From: CBDANW01 sp965197825
Lineage (GTDB): Bacteria > Acidobacteriota > Vicinamibacteria > Marinacidobacterales > DATDRI01
Length of the DNA: 64,000 nt
Direction: 5' to 3'
Assembly: GCA_965197825.1 (NCBI GenBank)
Contig: CBDANW010000002.1
Coordinates: 868,001-932,000 of the forward strand
The notes under the pieces were generated by a model, which was not told the origin of the DNA, did no database searches, and saw only the letters and a program-made list of their open reading frames with translations. The position numbers and the translations under genes were made by a program. Positions 8,281 to 17,015 of this stretch are shown here, piece after piece (the stretch's first letter is position 1; every line of letters begins with the position of its first letter).

Positions 8281-8700
8281 CTCGTGGCACTCTTCTTGGC
8301 GCCTCGAATGGTGACCCGCGTGCTGGAAACGATGCCTCGTTACGGCGTCGCGATCGGAATCGGCGCCGTGGCTCTGATAGCCACTCCTATCGCCATCGTC
8401 GTCGTTTGCCTCACCCTCGTCGGTCTTCCGGTAGGCTTGATCGCCTTGGCAGGTTACGCGCTGATCCTCTATTCAGCACAAGTGTTCGTCGGAGCCTGGG
8501 TAGGACAAGCGCCCCTGGGGCAGTCGAAGAGCAAGGGCGAGTCCATCGGTCGGCTCGCGCTGGGTCTCGCCATTATCCACATCGCCATCCTGGTACCCAT
8601 CGTGGGTGGTATCGCGAGCCTTGGGGTGGCCCCGTGGGGAGTCGGCGCCTTCGTCCTGGCCCTTATGCAGCCTCCTCGTTCCGAGGTGGTGCCTACCTGA
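8281..8700 (+). pseudogene. integral membrane protein, C-terminal fragment
   Basis: About 140 residues with three or four hydrophobic segments (GVAIGIGAVALIATPIAIVV, GLPVGLIALAGYALILYSAQ, LGLAIIHIAILVPIVG). The pattern resembles the membrane tail of polymer-forming cytoskeletal (bactofilin-associated) or DUF8173-type proteins, a tentative match. Upstream the frame runs into the left end of the ISXO2 element, so the N-terminal part is gone. Confidence 0.55.
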
Positions 8701-8791
8701 CCGCGAAGACCGCGAAGATCGCCAAGACCGTGCCTCTGGTGCTATACCCTTGACTGGCGCGAGGATATGAGCCAACCTTGCCGGAACATCG

Positions 8792-9283
8792 ATGGTACTC
8801 CGAGCGATTCAGCAGTTCTTCGACACACAGATTCAGCCCGCCGCCAGCGAGACCTCGAGGACGGACTCGAGCTCTTCGCAGCACAGCCTACAACTGGCGA
8901 CCGCGGCGCTCCTCATCGAAATGACCCGCGCAGACTTCAAGGTCGAGGAGAGCGAGCGGCGCATGGTGGGCGAGGCGGTCAGCAAGGCCTTCGATCTGAC
9001 GCCGGAAGAGACCGCGGAGCTCGTCCGTCTAGCCGAGGAGGAGTCTCGGCAATCCGTCTCTATCTACGACTTCACGCGTCTCGTCGATCGTGGCTTCTCC
9101 TTCGAGCAGAAAAAAGATATCGTCGAGCTACTGTGGCGGGTGGCTCTCAGTGATGCCGAATTGGAAAAACACGAAGAGTATCTCGTTCGGAAGATCGCGA
9201 AGTTGATTCACGTTCCACATCAAGACTTCATCGACGCGAAACTGAAAGCGAAGGAGACTCTACGACGCGAGGCGTCGGATTAG
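8792..9283 (+). CDS. TerB-family protein
   Basis: A 163-residue, mostly helical acidic protein. Residues about 33-150 match the TerB fold: AALLIEMTRADFKVEESER, later DIVELLWRVALSDAELEKHE, with the repeated acidic helix pattern that binds metal in tellurite-resistance TerB. No other ter genes are adjacent, so a role in metal or stress sensing is only a family-level inference. A 9-base perfect hairpin follows the stop. Confidence 0.85.
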   Translation: MVLRAIQQFFDTQIQPAASETSRTDSSSSQHSLQLATAALLIEMTRADFKVEESERRMVGEAVSKAFDLTPEETAELVRLAEEESRQSVSIYDFTRLVDRGFSFEQKKDIVELLWRVALSDAELEKHEEYLVRKIAKLIHVPHQDFIDAKLKAKETLRREASD

Positions 9284-9316
9284 CAGGGTGCTAGACGGAG
9301 GACATCGGCACCCTGC
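9283..9316. terminator. hairpin between convergent genes
   Basis: GCAGGGTGC (9283-9291) and GCACCCTGC (9308-9316) form a perfect 9-base stem with a 16-base loop, overlapping the terB-like stop codon. It lies between converging genes and could end transcription from either side, but no T-run follows on either strand. Confidence 0.4.
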
Positions 9317-9385
9317 GCGAGCGGAGCGAGCCTGGCGCGAATGCGCCGACGAAGGCGCAGGCCGTGGGGGTGGGGCCCCGCGGCA

Positions 9386-10462
9386 CTAAGCAGTAGATGC
9401 CTCGAGAGCCTCGCAGATGAAGGCCCCCACGTCCTTTGTGGAACGAGCCCGATCCGAGCCCACAAGGTCGGCGGTCAAGACACCATCCTGGATAGCTAAC
9501 CCGACCGCTTTTTCCACAGCCGCCGCTTCCTCTTCGAGATCGAAGGAGTAGCGGAGCATCATGGCCATTGACGCAATCGCACCCATGGGGTTTGCGATCC
9601 CCCTTCCCGCGATATCGGGAGCCGAGCCGTGTACCGGCTCGTAGATGCCGACGGTGCCTCCGATGCTCGCAGACGGGAGCAGCCCCAAAGACCCAGCCAG
9701 TACCGACGCCTCGTCGCTCAGGATGTCACCGAAGAGGTTGCCGGTCACAATGACGTCGAATTGTCGCGGGTTCGAAATGAGCTCCATCGCCGCCCGATCG
9801 ACGTACATGTGATCCAGTTTCACCTTGGGATAGTCCTTCCCCACCGATTCCACGACATCGCGCCACATCTTCGAGGACACGAGCACGTTGGATTTGTCGA
9901 CCGAGGTGAGGTGAGCCCGCCGACCCTGAGCGGCTTCGAAGGCGACCCGGGCTATCCGCTCGACCTCCTCTGACGTGTAGACCAGCGTGTTCCACGCCCG
10001 AGAGCCCTTACCGTCGTCGTCCCTTCCCCGCGGCTCTCCGAAGTAGATCCCTCCGATCAGCTCTCGTACGATCAGCAGATCGATGTTCTCGAGCGCTTCA
10101 TCGCGGAACGGGGACTGCGGAGGGTTGAACTGCGCGACAATCGGCCGAAGGTTGGCAAAGTTGCCCAGGATACGCCGAAGCTCCAGAAGGGCCGCCTCCG
10201 GGCGCTCGCTGGGCGGGAGGTTGTCGAAGCTCGGGTCCCCCACGGCACCCAGCAACACGGCCCCGCTGCCGAGACAGGCCTTCCGCGTCTCCTCGGGGAA
10301 AGCCTTGCCCGAGCGCGCGGCGGCCCCGGTTCCAAAGGGAAACTCCTTGGCCTGTAGCTGATGACCGAACCGTTTCGTAACGACCTCGAGCACGCGAAGC
10401 GCCTCCGCGGTGACTTCCGGTCCAATCCCGTCTCCGGGTAGCACTGCGATATCAAGCTTCAT
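9386..10462 (-). CDS. leuB: 3-isopropylmalate dehydrogenase
   Basis: A 358-residue enzyme of the usual LeuB length. It oxidises and decarboxylates 3-isopropylmalate in leucine biosynthesis using NAD+. Visible family features are GDGIGPEVTAEALRVLE at the N-terminus, LLIVRELIGGIYFGEPRG, the substrate and metal region VDKSNVLVSSKMWRDVV, TGNLFGDILSDEASVLAGS and the cofactor loop EPVHGSAPDIAGRGIANP. No other leu gene is adjacent. The start is the ATG at 10462; a strong terminator-like hairpin lies about 45 bases upstream on the same strand and suggests attenuation. Confidence 0.95.
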   Translation of the reverse strand: MKLDIAVLPGDGIGPEVTAEALRVLEVVTKRFGHQLQAKEFPFGTGAAARSGKAFPEETRKACLGSGAVLLGAVGDPSFDNLPPSERPEAALLELRRILGNFANLRPIVAQFNPPQSPFRDEALENIDLLIVRELIGGIYFGEPRGRDDDGKGSRAWNTLVYTSEEVERIARVAFEAAQGRRAHLTSVDKSNVLVSSKMWRDVVESVGKDYPKVKLDHMYVDRAAMELISNPRQFDVIVTGNLFGDILSDEASVLAGSLGLLPSASIGGTVGIYEPVHGSAPDIAGRGIANPMGAIASMAMMLRYSFDLEEEAAAVEKAVGLAIQDGVLTADLVGSDRARSTKDVGAFICEALEASTA

Positions 10463-10493
10463 GATTCCTCAGTAACACAAAAAAATAGGGCGC

Positions 10494-10526
10494 AACATAA
10501 AAAATAGGGGGCGCCTAGGGCGCCCC
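10494..10526 (-). promoter_or_regulatory. terminator-like hairpin in the leuB leader (possible attenuator)
   Basis: On the minus strand GGGGCGCC, a three-base loop and GGCGCCCC are followed by TATTTTTT: a classical intrinsic terminator pointing toward leuB, 32 bases before its ATG. No minus-strand gene lies just upstream that would need terminating. Further upstream in the leader, ACCGAGGG (about 10663-10670) can pair with CCCTCGGT (about 10545-10552), which could form a competing structure. A short frame at 10736-10554 (MLFTINLALFFWFVSCLCW...) rich in Leu, Phe and Trp might be a leader peptide. Confidence 0.5.
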
Positions 10527-10868
10527 ATGTACCTATGCCGAGAAACCGAGGGACTATGTGGAGTTGTTAATGTGGAGAATGAAATAGCAGACAGATATAG
10601 CGGCTTCGATCGTTGGATGGGTATGGCACCGTATTATCATAAATAAACGGGCCTCATGTGGACCCTCGGTCTTATTAACCCAACAAAGGCACGAAACAAA
10701 CCAGAAAAACAAAGCTAGGTTAATGGTAAAAAGCATGATAGTGGACCTTGCCCCATTCTGTCAAGTCCTTCCTTCACCTTTTGCGAACCTAGCTCGGCCG
10801 CCCAGCTCCTGGGCTTCACCGGCACCTCGTGCGCTCTTTTAAGCGCATTGTTTTCAGCTATTTGGAAT

Positions 10869-10996
10869 GTTCGCGATCCCAGCTATCATCGGTAGCAGTA
10901 TCTGACCGACTTGGCCAACTACCTTGCCCGTAAGGCGAGTGCGTTTGCTTTCTTACTGGCTTCTTCGGATTTCCTAGGCATTGGTGGCTCCTTGTC
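10869..10996 (-). mobile_element. 5' remnant of the IS256-family element seen at 58131
   Basis: On the minus strand from 10996 the sequence GGACAAGGAGCCACCAATGCC, then codons for KKPVRKQTHSP, matches the ribosome-binding site and first about 40 codons of the transposase at 58131, apart from two single-base insertions. Homology ends at about 10869 (GGGATCGCG). Only about 125 bases remain. Confidence 0.75.
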
Positions 10997-11289
10997 CACA
11001 CTCCCTTGCCAAGTGTTGTCAACGGATATTTGCCATTTCTGCGCAATTTAGACATCATTACATAGAATATATGCCATTAGATCAAGATCGATCCAGAGAA
11101 ATTACACAATATGTACATATCGATGGTCATCGGACTCGGTAGGGTGAGTGCCGTATGTCGACACCTACAAAGCGGCGGAGTTCCCCGCCAGAGGCGTACG
11201 GGCAACCAAAACCCCTACCCTCTTGAGCCGCCGCCCGGTCTTGAGTTTTGAGCTGTGAGCCAGAGCCAGACGTTCGCGGGGCCGCAGTC
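10997..11289. other. intergenic stretch without a recognisable gene
   Basis: It lies between the IS remnant and the decayed glutaminase gene. Part of it (about 11040-11110) is AT-rich relative to its surroundings. No convincing frame, tRNA or strong hairpin was seen. Confidence 0.4.
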
Positions 11290-12222
11290 GTGAAACCTCA
11301 CCCCGTGTCCGATGGCCAGCAACTCCACGAGATCCAGAGCCTGATCGAAAAGCTGCATGAGAAATACCGGACGCTGACAGACGGCCAGGTGGCGGCCTAC
11401 ATTCCGGAGTTGAGCAGGGCGAACCCGGAACATTTCGGGCTCCGTCTGGTGACGACAGATGGACAGATCTTCGAGACCGGCAACTGCGACGTGCCCTTCA
11501 CGATTCAATCTATTTCCAAGCCCTTTGTCTTCGCAGCGGCGACACCTTCAACTCGATTGACCTTCAGGACCGCACAAACCGTCCGCACAATCCGATGATC
11601 AACTCCGGTGCCATCACGGTGACCGCGATGCTGCACGCAGCGCATGGCGCCCGCGCGGCTGAGGAAGTGCTAGACCGATTGAGCGCAGCCGCGGGCCGGC
11701 AGCTGGTGATCGATCAGGCGGTGTACGAGTCCGAGCGCCACACCGGTCATCGCAACCGTGCGATTGCACACCTGCTACTGAACTTTGGCATGATCCCGAA
11801 AGACGCCGAAGCCGCCCTCGACGTCTACTTCAAACAGTGCTCCATACTCGTAACCTGCCGCGATCTGGCGGTCATGGGAGCGACGCTGGCCAACATGGGC
11901 CTGAACCCCATCACGGGCCAGCCCGCGTTCGACATCCGATGTGTGAAGGACATGCTGTCGGTCAATGTTCACGTGCGGGATGTACGACTATTCGGGTCAG
12001 TGGGCCTACCGGGTGGGCGTACCGGCCAAGAGCGGCGTAAGCGGCGGGGTGCTGGCGGTTGTGAACCGACAACTGGGCATCGCCACTTACTCGCCGCGCC
12101 TCGACTCTCACGGCAACAGTTGCCGCGGCGTCGAGGTGAGCACCGAACTGGCCGCCAGCCTCGGGCTTCACGTCTTCGACTGCGGGAACTCCGGCTCGAA
12201 CTTTCTGGGCGGAATTCTGTGA
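11290..12222 (+). pseudogene. glsA: glutaminase A, decayed by a deletion and a frameshift
   Basis: Serine-dependent beta-lactamase-fold glutaminase (glutamine to glutamate plus ammonia). Three frames carry consecutive parts: MKPHPVSDGQQLHEI to TIQSISKPFVFA (SxxK motif with the catalytic Ser), then SGDTFNSIDLQDRTNRPHNP and MINSGAITVTAML to DMLSV, then MFTCGMYDYSGQWAYRVGVP to NFLGGIL at TGA 12220. Relative to the family, about 20-25 residues are missing after KPFVFA (near 11535) and there is one extra base near 11950. The deletion argues for real gene death rather than sequencing error alone. Confidence 0.85.
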
Positions 12223-12298
12223 TCCCGACACGCGGTTGAGGCGGACATCGCGGGTCGCCGCCGGTGGAGGACGCTCTACTCTAGTGTTCAGAGGCGGC

Positions 12299-14209
12299 TC
12301 AATGGACGATCGCGTCTTCGGGGATCAGGCTCCTCCCGGGTAGCTCGGGTGGCTTCGGCAAGCCCAGGATATCGAGTACTGTCGGCGCGATGTCGATCCC
12401 CCGTACACGAGACCATCTAGTACCGGGCGGCACGGCCGGGCCCCATCCCGCACAGATCGCCAGCATGTCCCTGCGGGTGGGGACGAAGATATGGTTGCCT
12501 ACTGGAGTGGTGAAGGACGCCACCTCGTCCGTGTCGGTACGATCGGAGAAGTAGTAACCGCGAGCGATATCTGGAAACAGATCGCCGGTGCTACTGCCAC
12601 CAGGCTGAAGAAGCCCTTCGGTCGAGGGCTCGAAGAAACCTCTAACCACTCGCTCGTTGTCCTGATCCCGGACCTGCTCCAAGGCACGGCGAACCTGAGC
12701 GAGGACGGCCTGCTTTTCTTCCATGGGGACGATGCCTCCCTTGCGCTCGACGGTATTCACGGCCACAGATGAGTCGACGAGCGGCAAGAGAAGTGCCCTG
12801 GTCCGGGAAAGATCGATGGAGCGGTCGGCATTGAGCGCCAGGAAACCGGCGTCGGCAAGCGCGATATTCACGTTGAGGGTCCGATCCGTGCCTGCCATTC
12901 CGTGATCGGCAACGACGATGACGTGCGCCCCATCCTCGGCCGCGTACTCCATCACCTTCCCCAGAAGCTGGTCCTGCAGCTCGAACGCCGCCGCCAGCAT
13001 CGGCCAGACCTTCTCTGCCAATGCCGCATCGAAACGGGGCATCTCGGGATCGACATACCCGACGAGCGTGTGGCCCAGCTCATCGGTTACCGGTGAGGAC
13101 ATGATGAGCAGTCGATAATCGCGTTCGCGCAGAACACGCTCTACTTGACGGCGGATCTGGTCTTGCAGGTGTGCTTCTGTGTCTATCAGGCGCCTCTCCG
13201 CCGTGCCGTCCCCACCGGCCATTAGAGTTGGTCCGAACTGCCCCGTCAGGTAGAACCGATCCCCGCCGTTCGCCGCGAACGCCTCGATGTCGGCTTCGCC
13301 GATGCCGGGGAAGTCTTCCGAAGAAGCGTAGATGGCCTGCGCGCTCGATCGGTAGATCACGAAACGCGATCCGGTTTCATCCAAATCGAAGAGTCGCAAC
13401 GCGAACCAAAGCTCCTCACCCTGCAACGTCGTCGAGATGGGCACGGAAAAGGACTCTCCCTCCCCCGGCTTGACGCGGGCCGAGAACTCGGTGGCGAGTT
13501 TGTCCGTGACGATCCCGAGCGTGTCGCACCCGATCGCTGGATCGAAAGGATCGTCGAAGAACACTCCCCAGAAGACTCGGTCACCCACCTGGAAGGTTAT
13601 CTCTCGAGCTTCGGGTCCGGCCGCTTCGGGAATGCCCCAGTTCCAAGCCGGCGCCGTCGTCACCCGTTTATCGGTCAGAACGTCGGACGTCACGCGAAGA
13701 CCGGAGTACCCGTAAAGCATGCGGAGATTCCTCGCCTCATCGGCGCTCAATCGATCCAGACTCTTTTCGAAGGGATAGGACTGCGGGGCGTGAAACGTGT
13801 AGGTCATCAAGCCCGCGCGCGCCGTTCTGACCCAGAGCGGATCGACGCGCAGTGGGTGGGAGAAGAAGCCCGTTTCCCGTTCCAGTCGCGTGTGATCGCT
13901 GGGCGGCGACCGAAGAAGGAAGTTCCCGGTGATGCCACTGGTGTGCCCGTAGACCCCCGTCCAGAAGAGGGATTGCGCAGCCGCGGACTTGGTCGGGAAA
14001 CTAGTAGTCATTCCATCCGACCAAGCCCCCTCGCCAACCAAGTGCTGCAGGTTGGGAAGCCTCCCTTCCGCCAGCATCCGCGTCGTAATCCAGTGAGCAG
14101 CGCCGTCCCAGACAAAGAGAATGACTCGCGCAGGCGGTTCCTGGCTGAAAGCAAAGGACCTCGCCAGGAGAAAAGCCGCAAGAAGGCTGGCACTTGCTGC
14201 GATGCGCAC
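12299..14209 (-). CDS. exported type I phosphodiesterase / nucleotide pyrophosphatase-like protein (alkaline phosphatase superfamily)
   Basis: A 636-residue protein with a signal peptide at residues 1-22 (cleavage near FAFSQ). Metal-site and nucleophile motifs of the alkaline phosphatase superfamily are visible: ILFVWDGAAHW (Asp), TTSFPTKSAAAQSLF (nucleophilic Thr), VTDELGHTLVG (Asp/His) and VVADHGMAGTDR (Asp-His). The family hydrolyses phosphodiester or pyrophosphate bonds outside the cytoplasm; the substrate is unknown. It is divergent to the kinase gene, with an approximately 90-base gap that would hold both promoters. Confidence 0.88.
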   Translation of the reverse strand: MRIAASASLLAAFLLARSFAFSQEPPARVILFVWDGAAHWITTRMLAEGRLPNLQHLVGEGAWSDGMTTSFPTKSAAAQSLFWTGVYGHTSGITGNFLLRSPPSDHTRLERETGFFSHPLRVDPLWVRTARAGLMTYTFHAPQSYPFEKSLDRLSADEARNLRMLYGYSGLRVTSDVLTDKRVTTAPAWNWGIPEAAGPEAREITFQVGDRVFWGVFFDDPFDPAIGCDTLGIVTDKLATEFSARVKPGEGESFSVPISTTLQGEELWFALRLFDLDETGSRFVIYRSSAQAIYASSEDFPGIGEADIEAFAANGGDRFYLTGQFGPTLMAGGDGTAERRLIDTEAHLQDQIRRQVERVLRERDYRLLIMSSPVTDELGHTLVGYVDPEMPRFDAALAEKVWPMLAAAFELQDQLLGKVMEYAAEDGAHVIVVADHGMAGTDRTLNVNIALADAGFLALNADRSIDLSRTRALLLPLVDSSVAVNTVERKGGIVPMEEKQAVLAQVRRALEQVRDQDNERVVRGFFEPSTEGLLQPGGSSTGDLFPDIARGYYFSDRTDTDEVASFTTPVGNHIFVPTRRDMLAICAGWGPAVPPGTRWSRVRGIDIAPTVLDILGLPKPPELPGRSLIPEDAIVH

Positions 14210-14302
14210 AGTGGGATTCTACACCGGAGACCGACCCATCTCGTGATCTTCCGGCGGGTGCTCGATGAAGTGCCGGTGATGCTTGGTGATAGAATTTGGT
14301 CA

Positions 14303-16978
14303 ATGGCCATCTCGACCCACAGTCGTCTCGGCACCTACGAGGTCATTTCCCCTCTCGGCTCAGGTGGCATGGGGGAAGTCTATCGAGCGATGGACACGAA
14401 CCTACGCCGGGATGTCGCCATCAAAGTCCTACCCGACGAGCTCGCGCAGGATCCAGAACGCGTCGCGCGCTTCGAGCGCGAGGCACAGATTCTGGCTTCG
14501 CTGAACCATCCGAATATCGCCGGCATCTACGGTCTCGAAAGATCCGGCGGCCTCACCTACTTGGTCATGGAACTGGTCCCCGGTGAAACTCTGGGAGAGC
14601 GCTTGGCAGCCGGCCAGCTGGACGTCGATTTGTCTCTGAAAATCTTCCACCAGATCGCGCAGGCGTTGGAAGCCGCCCACGGCAAAGGGATCATCCACCG
14701 CGATCTCAAACCGGAGAACATCAAGATTACGCCGGAACAGAGAGTCAAAGTCTTGGACTTCGGCGTCGCCAAAGCCTTCGCCGCCACCGAGGCAACCCCT
14801 GCCTCCAAAACCGCCACGGACGCGTTCAAGGCAACGAGTCGCGGCATCGTCATGGGCACGCCCGCATATATGAGCCCCGAGCAGGTTCGGGGGCAGCCGC
14901 TCGATCGACGAACCGACATCTGGTCCTTCGGTTGTTGTTTCTACGAAACGCTGACCAAACGGCACCCCTTCTATCGGGAGACCGCCTCGGACGTCCTGGC
15001 CGCCATCCTGGGGAGCGAGCCCGATTGGAACGCTATTCCTCGCACGACGCCCTCACGCGTCCGAACTCTCGTTCGACGGTGCCTAACCAAGGAAGGCGAG
15101 CAGCGACTCCACGACATCGCCGACGCACGCATCGACTTGGGCGAAGCCATCGCTCTGAAATCCGGCGCCTCGCCGCTCGGGGCCGCACTGCTCCCGGACA
15201 GATGGAGGCCGTTTTTGTGGGCCGTGGCGGTGGCGCTCGCCGCTTTCGCCCTCGGCATGCTGATCCGGGGCCTCGCACCACCCGCGCCGTCCGCCCCTCG
15301 AGCGGTGCAGCGTTTCGTCATGGGACTTCCACCCACGATGCCCGTATCTCTTGGAGCTGGCCCAGGGTTGTCCTTGTCCCCGGACGGGACGGGGCTCGTC
15401 TACACCGTGCGACGCGGCGGCACATCTCAGCTCTACCTTCGCTCCTTGCAAGAGATCGAGCCCACGCCGATTCCTGGCACCGAAGACGGCACGGCGCCGT
15501 TTACTTCTCCGGATGGAGAGTGGTTGGGATTTTTCGCCGAGGGAAAACTCAAGGTCGGGCCGTTTTCCGGCGGCCGAGCCACAGCGATTGCCGACGGCCC
15601 GAGTCCCCGAGGTGCGAGTTGGGGACCGGACGGGAAGATCGTATTTGCTTCACTAACGGTCGGCGGGTTGTCCACCGTGTCGACCACCGGGGGCTCGATC
15701 GAAACGCTGACCACGCTGGATCCAGAAAGAGACGAAAAAAGCCATCGCTGGCCAAGCTACCTTCCGGGTGGAAAGGCGCTCCTCTTTACCAGCTGGACGG
15801 GCGGCCACTACAACGTCGAAGTTCTTTCCCTAGACAGCGGGAATCGAAAGATGCTCGTCGAAGACGCCTCTTACGCCCGATACCTCGAGACGGGTCATCT
15901 GATCTTTGCCAGAGGCAACTCGTTGATGGCGGCTCCCTTCGATTCAGCCCGCCTCGAGGTGGGTGAGCCGGCGGTTGCGATCATCGAAAACGTCATGACC
16001 GATGCCCGAACGGGCGCGGCACTATTCACCCTCGTCGACGAAGGATTGATCGTGTACGCACCCAGTACGGAGGACTCTCCCTCGCCCGGAGGGTCAGGGG
16101 CGCTGCTATCGGTGAACCGACAAGGTGTGGCCCGACCACTCGCCCAGATCCAAAGAGCGCTACAACTCCCGCGCCTTTCCCCGGTGGACACGCGGCGAGT
16201 GCTGGTCACGGTCACCGAAGGCGATAGAACGGACGCGTGGGGCTACGAATTGGACCGCGAAGCGACGACGAGGCTTACCTTCGAGGCAAATAACGGCGCG
16301 GCGATATGGACGCCGGATGCCAGTCGCATCACATTCGGTTCCGATCGACTCGGACCGTTCAACCTTTTTTCGAAACCATCGGATGGCAGTGGAGTGGCGA
16401 TGCGTCTGCTCGACAGTCCGCACCCACAGTTTCCGACTTCGTGGTCTCCCGATGGGCAGGAACTTCTCTTGACCGAGATCCACCCTTCCACTGGTCTAAA
16501 CGTCTTGCTCTTGGCCAAAGGAGCCACGGAACCCGAGCGTTTGCTGGCGTCGCCTTCCGATGAAAGCGGGGCTATCTTCTCTCCCAACGGCCGCTTCATC
16601 GCCTACGTTAGCAGTGAATCGGGCCAAAACGAGGTCTACGTGCGGGAGCATCCCGACGGAGGGAAACATCTGATCTCTGCCGGCGGCGGTACCGAACCGG
16701 TCTGGTCTCGCAACGGGCGCGAGCTCTTCTATCGAAACGGAGAGTGGTTGATGGCCGTCGGAATAGACAGCGAGCCACCCATCGTAGCAGGACGGCCGCA
16801 GCCCCTCTTCGAAGCCCCCTACGACGAGGCGGGCCCCACTTATTCCAACTACGACACGACCCCCGACGGTCAGTTCATCATGGTTCGAAGCGGACGAGAG
16901 CGCGAGGCCTCGCGGTTGATCGTGATCACGAACTGGTTCGAAGAGGTCAAGCGACGCCTGCCCGCTTCCTTGGATTGA
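14303..16978 (+). CDS. Ser/Thr protein kinase with a membrane anchor and TolB-like beta-propeller
   Basis: The start is the ATG at 14303; a longer open frame upstream overlaps the opposing phosphodiesterase gene and has no kinase homology. Residues about 10-275 form a Hanks-type kinase: GSGGMGEV loop, Lys41 in VAIKVL, HRDLKPENI, DFGVAKAF and GTPAYMSPEQV. A transmembrane helix (FLWAVAVALAAFALGMLI) spans about residues 303-320. The remaining ~570 residues are PD40/WD40-like repeats (SLSPDGTGLVYT, SPDGEWLGFF, WSPDGQELLL, FSPNGRFIAYVSSESG) predicted outside the membrane. This kinase-TolB layout is common in Acidobacteriota. The ligand and kinase targets are unknown. Confidence 0.93.
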   Translation: MAISTHSRLGTYEVISPLGSGGMGEVYRAMDTNLRRDVAIKVLPDELAQDPERVARFEREAQILASLNHPNIAGIYGLERSGGLTYLVMELVPGETLGERLAAGQLDVDLSLKIFHQIAQALEAAHGKGIIHRDLKPENIKITPEQRVKVLDFGVAKAFAATEATPASKTATDAFKATSRGIVMGTPAYMSPEQVRGQPLDRRTDIWSFGCCFYETLTKRHPFYRETASDVLAAILGSEPDWNAIPRTTPSRVRTLVRRCLTKEGEQRLHDIADARIDLGEAIALKSGASPLGAALLPDRWRPFLWAVAVALAAFALGMLIRGLAPPAPSAPRAVQRFVMGLPPTMPVSLGAGPGLSLSPDGTGLVYTVRRGGTSQLYLRSLQEIEPTPIPGTEDGTAPFTSPDGEWLGFFAEGKLKVGPFSGGRATAIADGPSPRGASWGPDGKIVFASLTVGGLSTVSTTGGSIETLTTLDPERDEKSHRWPSYLPGGKALLFTSWTGGHYNVEVLSLDSGNRKMLVEDASYARYLETGHLIFARGNSLMAAPFDSARLEVGEPAVAIIENVMTDARTGAALFTLVDEGLIVYAPSTEDSPSPGGSGALLSVNRQGVARPLAQIQRALQLPRLSPVDTRRVLVTVTEGDRTDAWGYELDREATTRLTFEANNGAAIWTPDASRITFGSDRLGPFNLFSKPSDGSGVAMRLLDSPHPQFPTSWSPDGQELLLTEIHPSTGLNVLLLAKGATEPERLLASPSDESGAIFSPNGRFIAYVSSESGQNEVYVREHPDGGKHLISAGGGTEPVWSRNGRELFYRNGEWLMAVGIDSEPPIVAGRPQPLFEAPYDEAGPTYSNYDTTPDGQFIMVRSGREREASRLIVITNWFEEVKRRLPASLD

Positions 16979-17015
16979 GCCCATCTCAACACCGTACTTC
17001 CACTTCTGAAACGTC

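Noticed and set aside
10463..11289. tRNA or other structured RNA gene in the long gap
   Set aside because: No cloverleaf or anticodon arm with the conserved GTTCRA-type T loop was found; only the terminator hairpin and IS remnant are supported.
13790..14302. Long upstream extension of the kinase frame
   Set aside because: It overlaps the 5' half of the opposing phosphodiesterase gene and carries no kinase or signal features; the ATG at 14303 fits the conserved kinase start.
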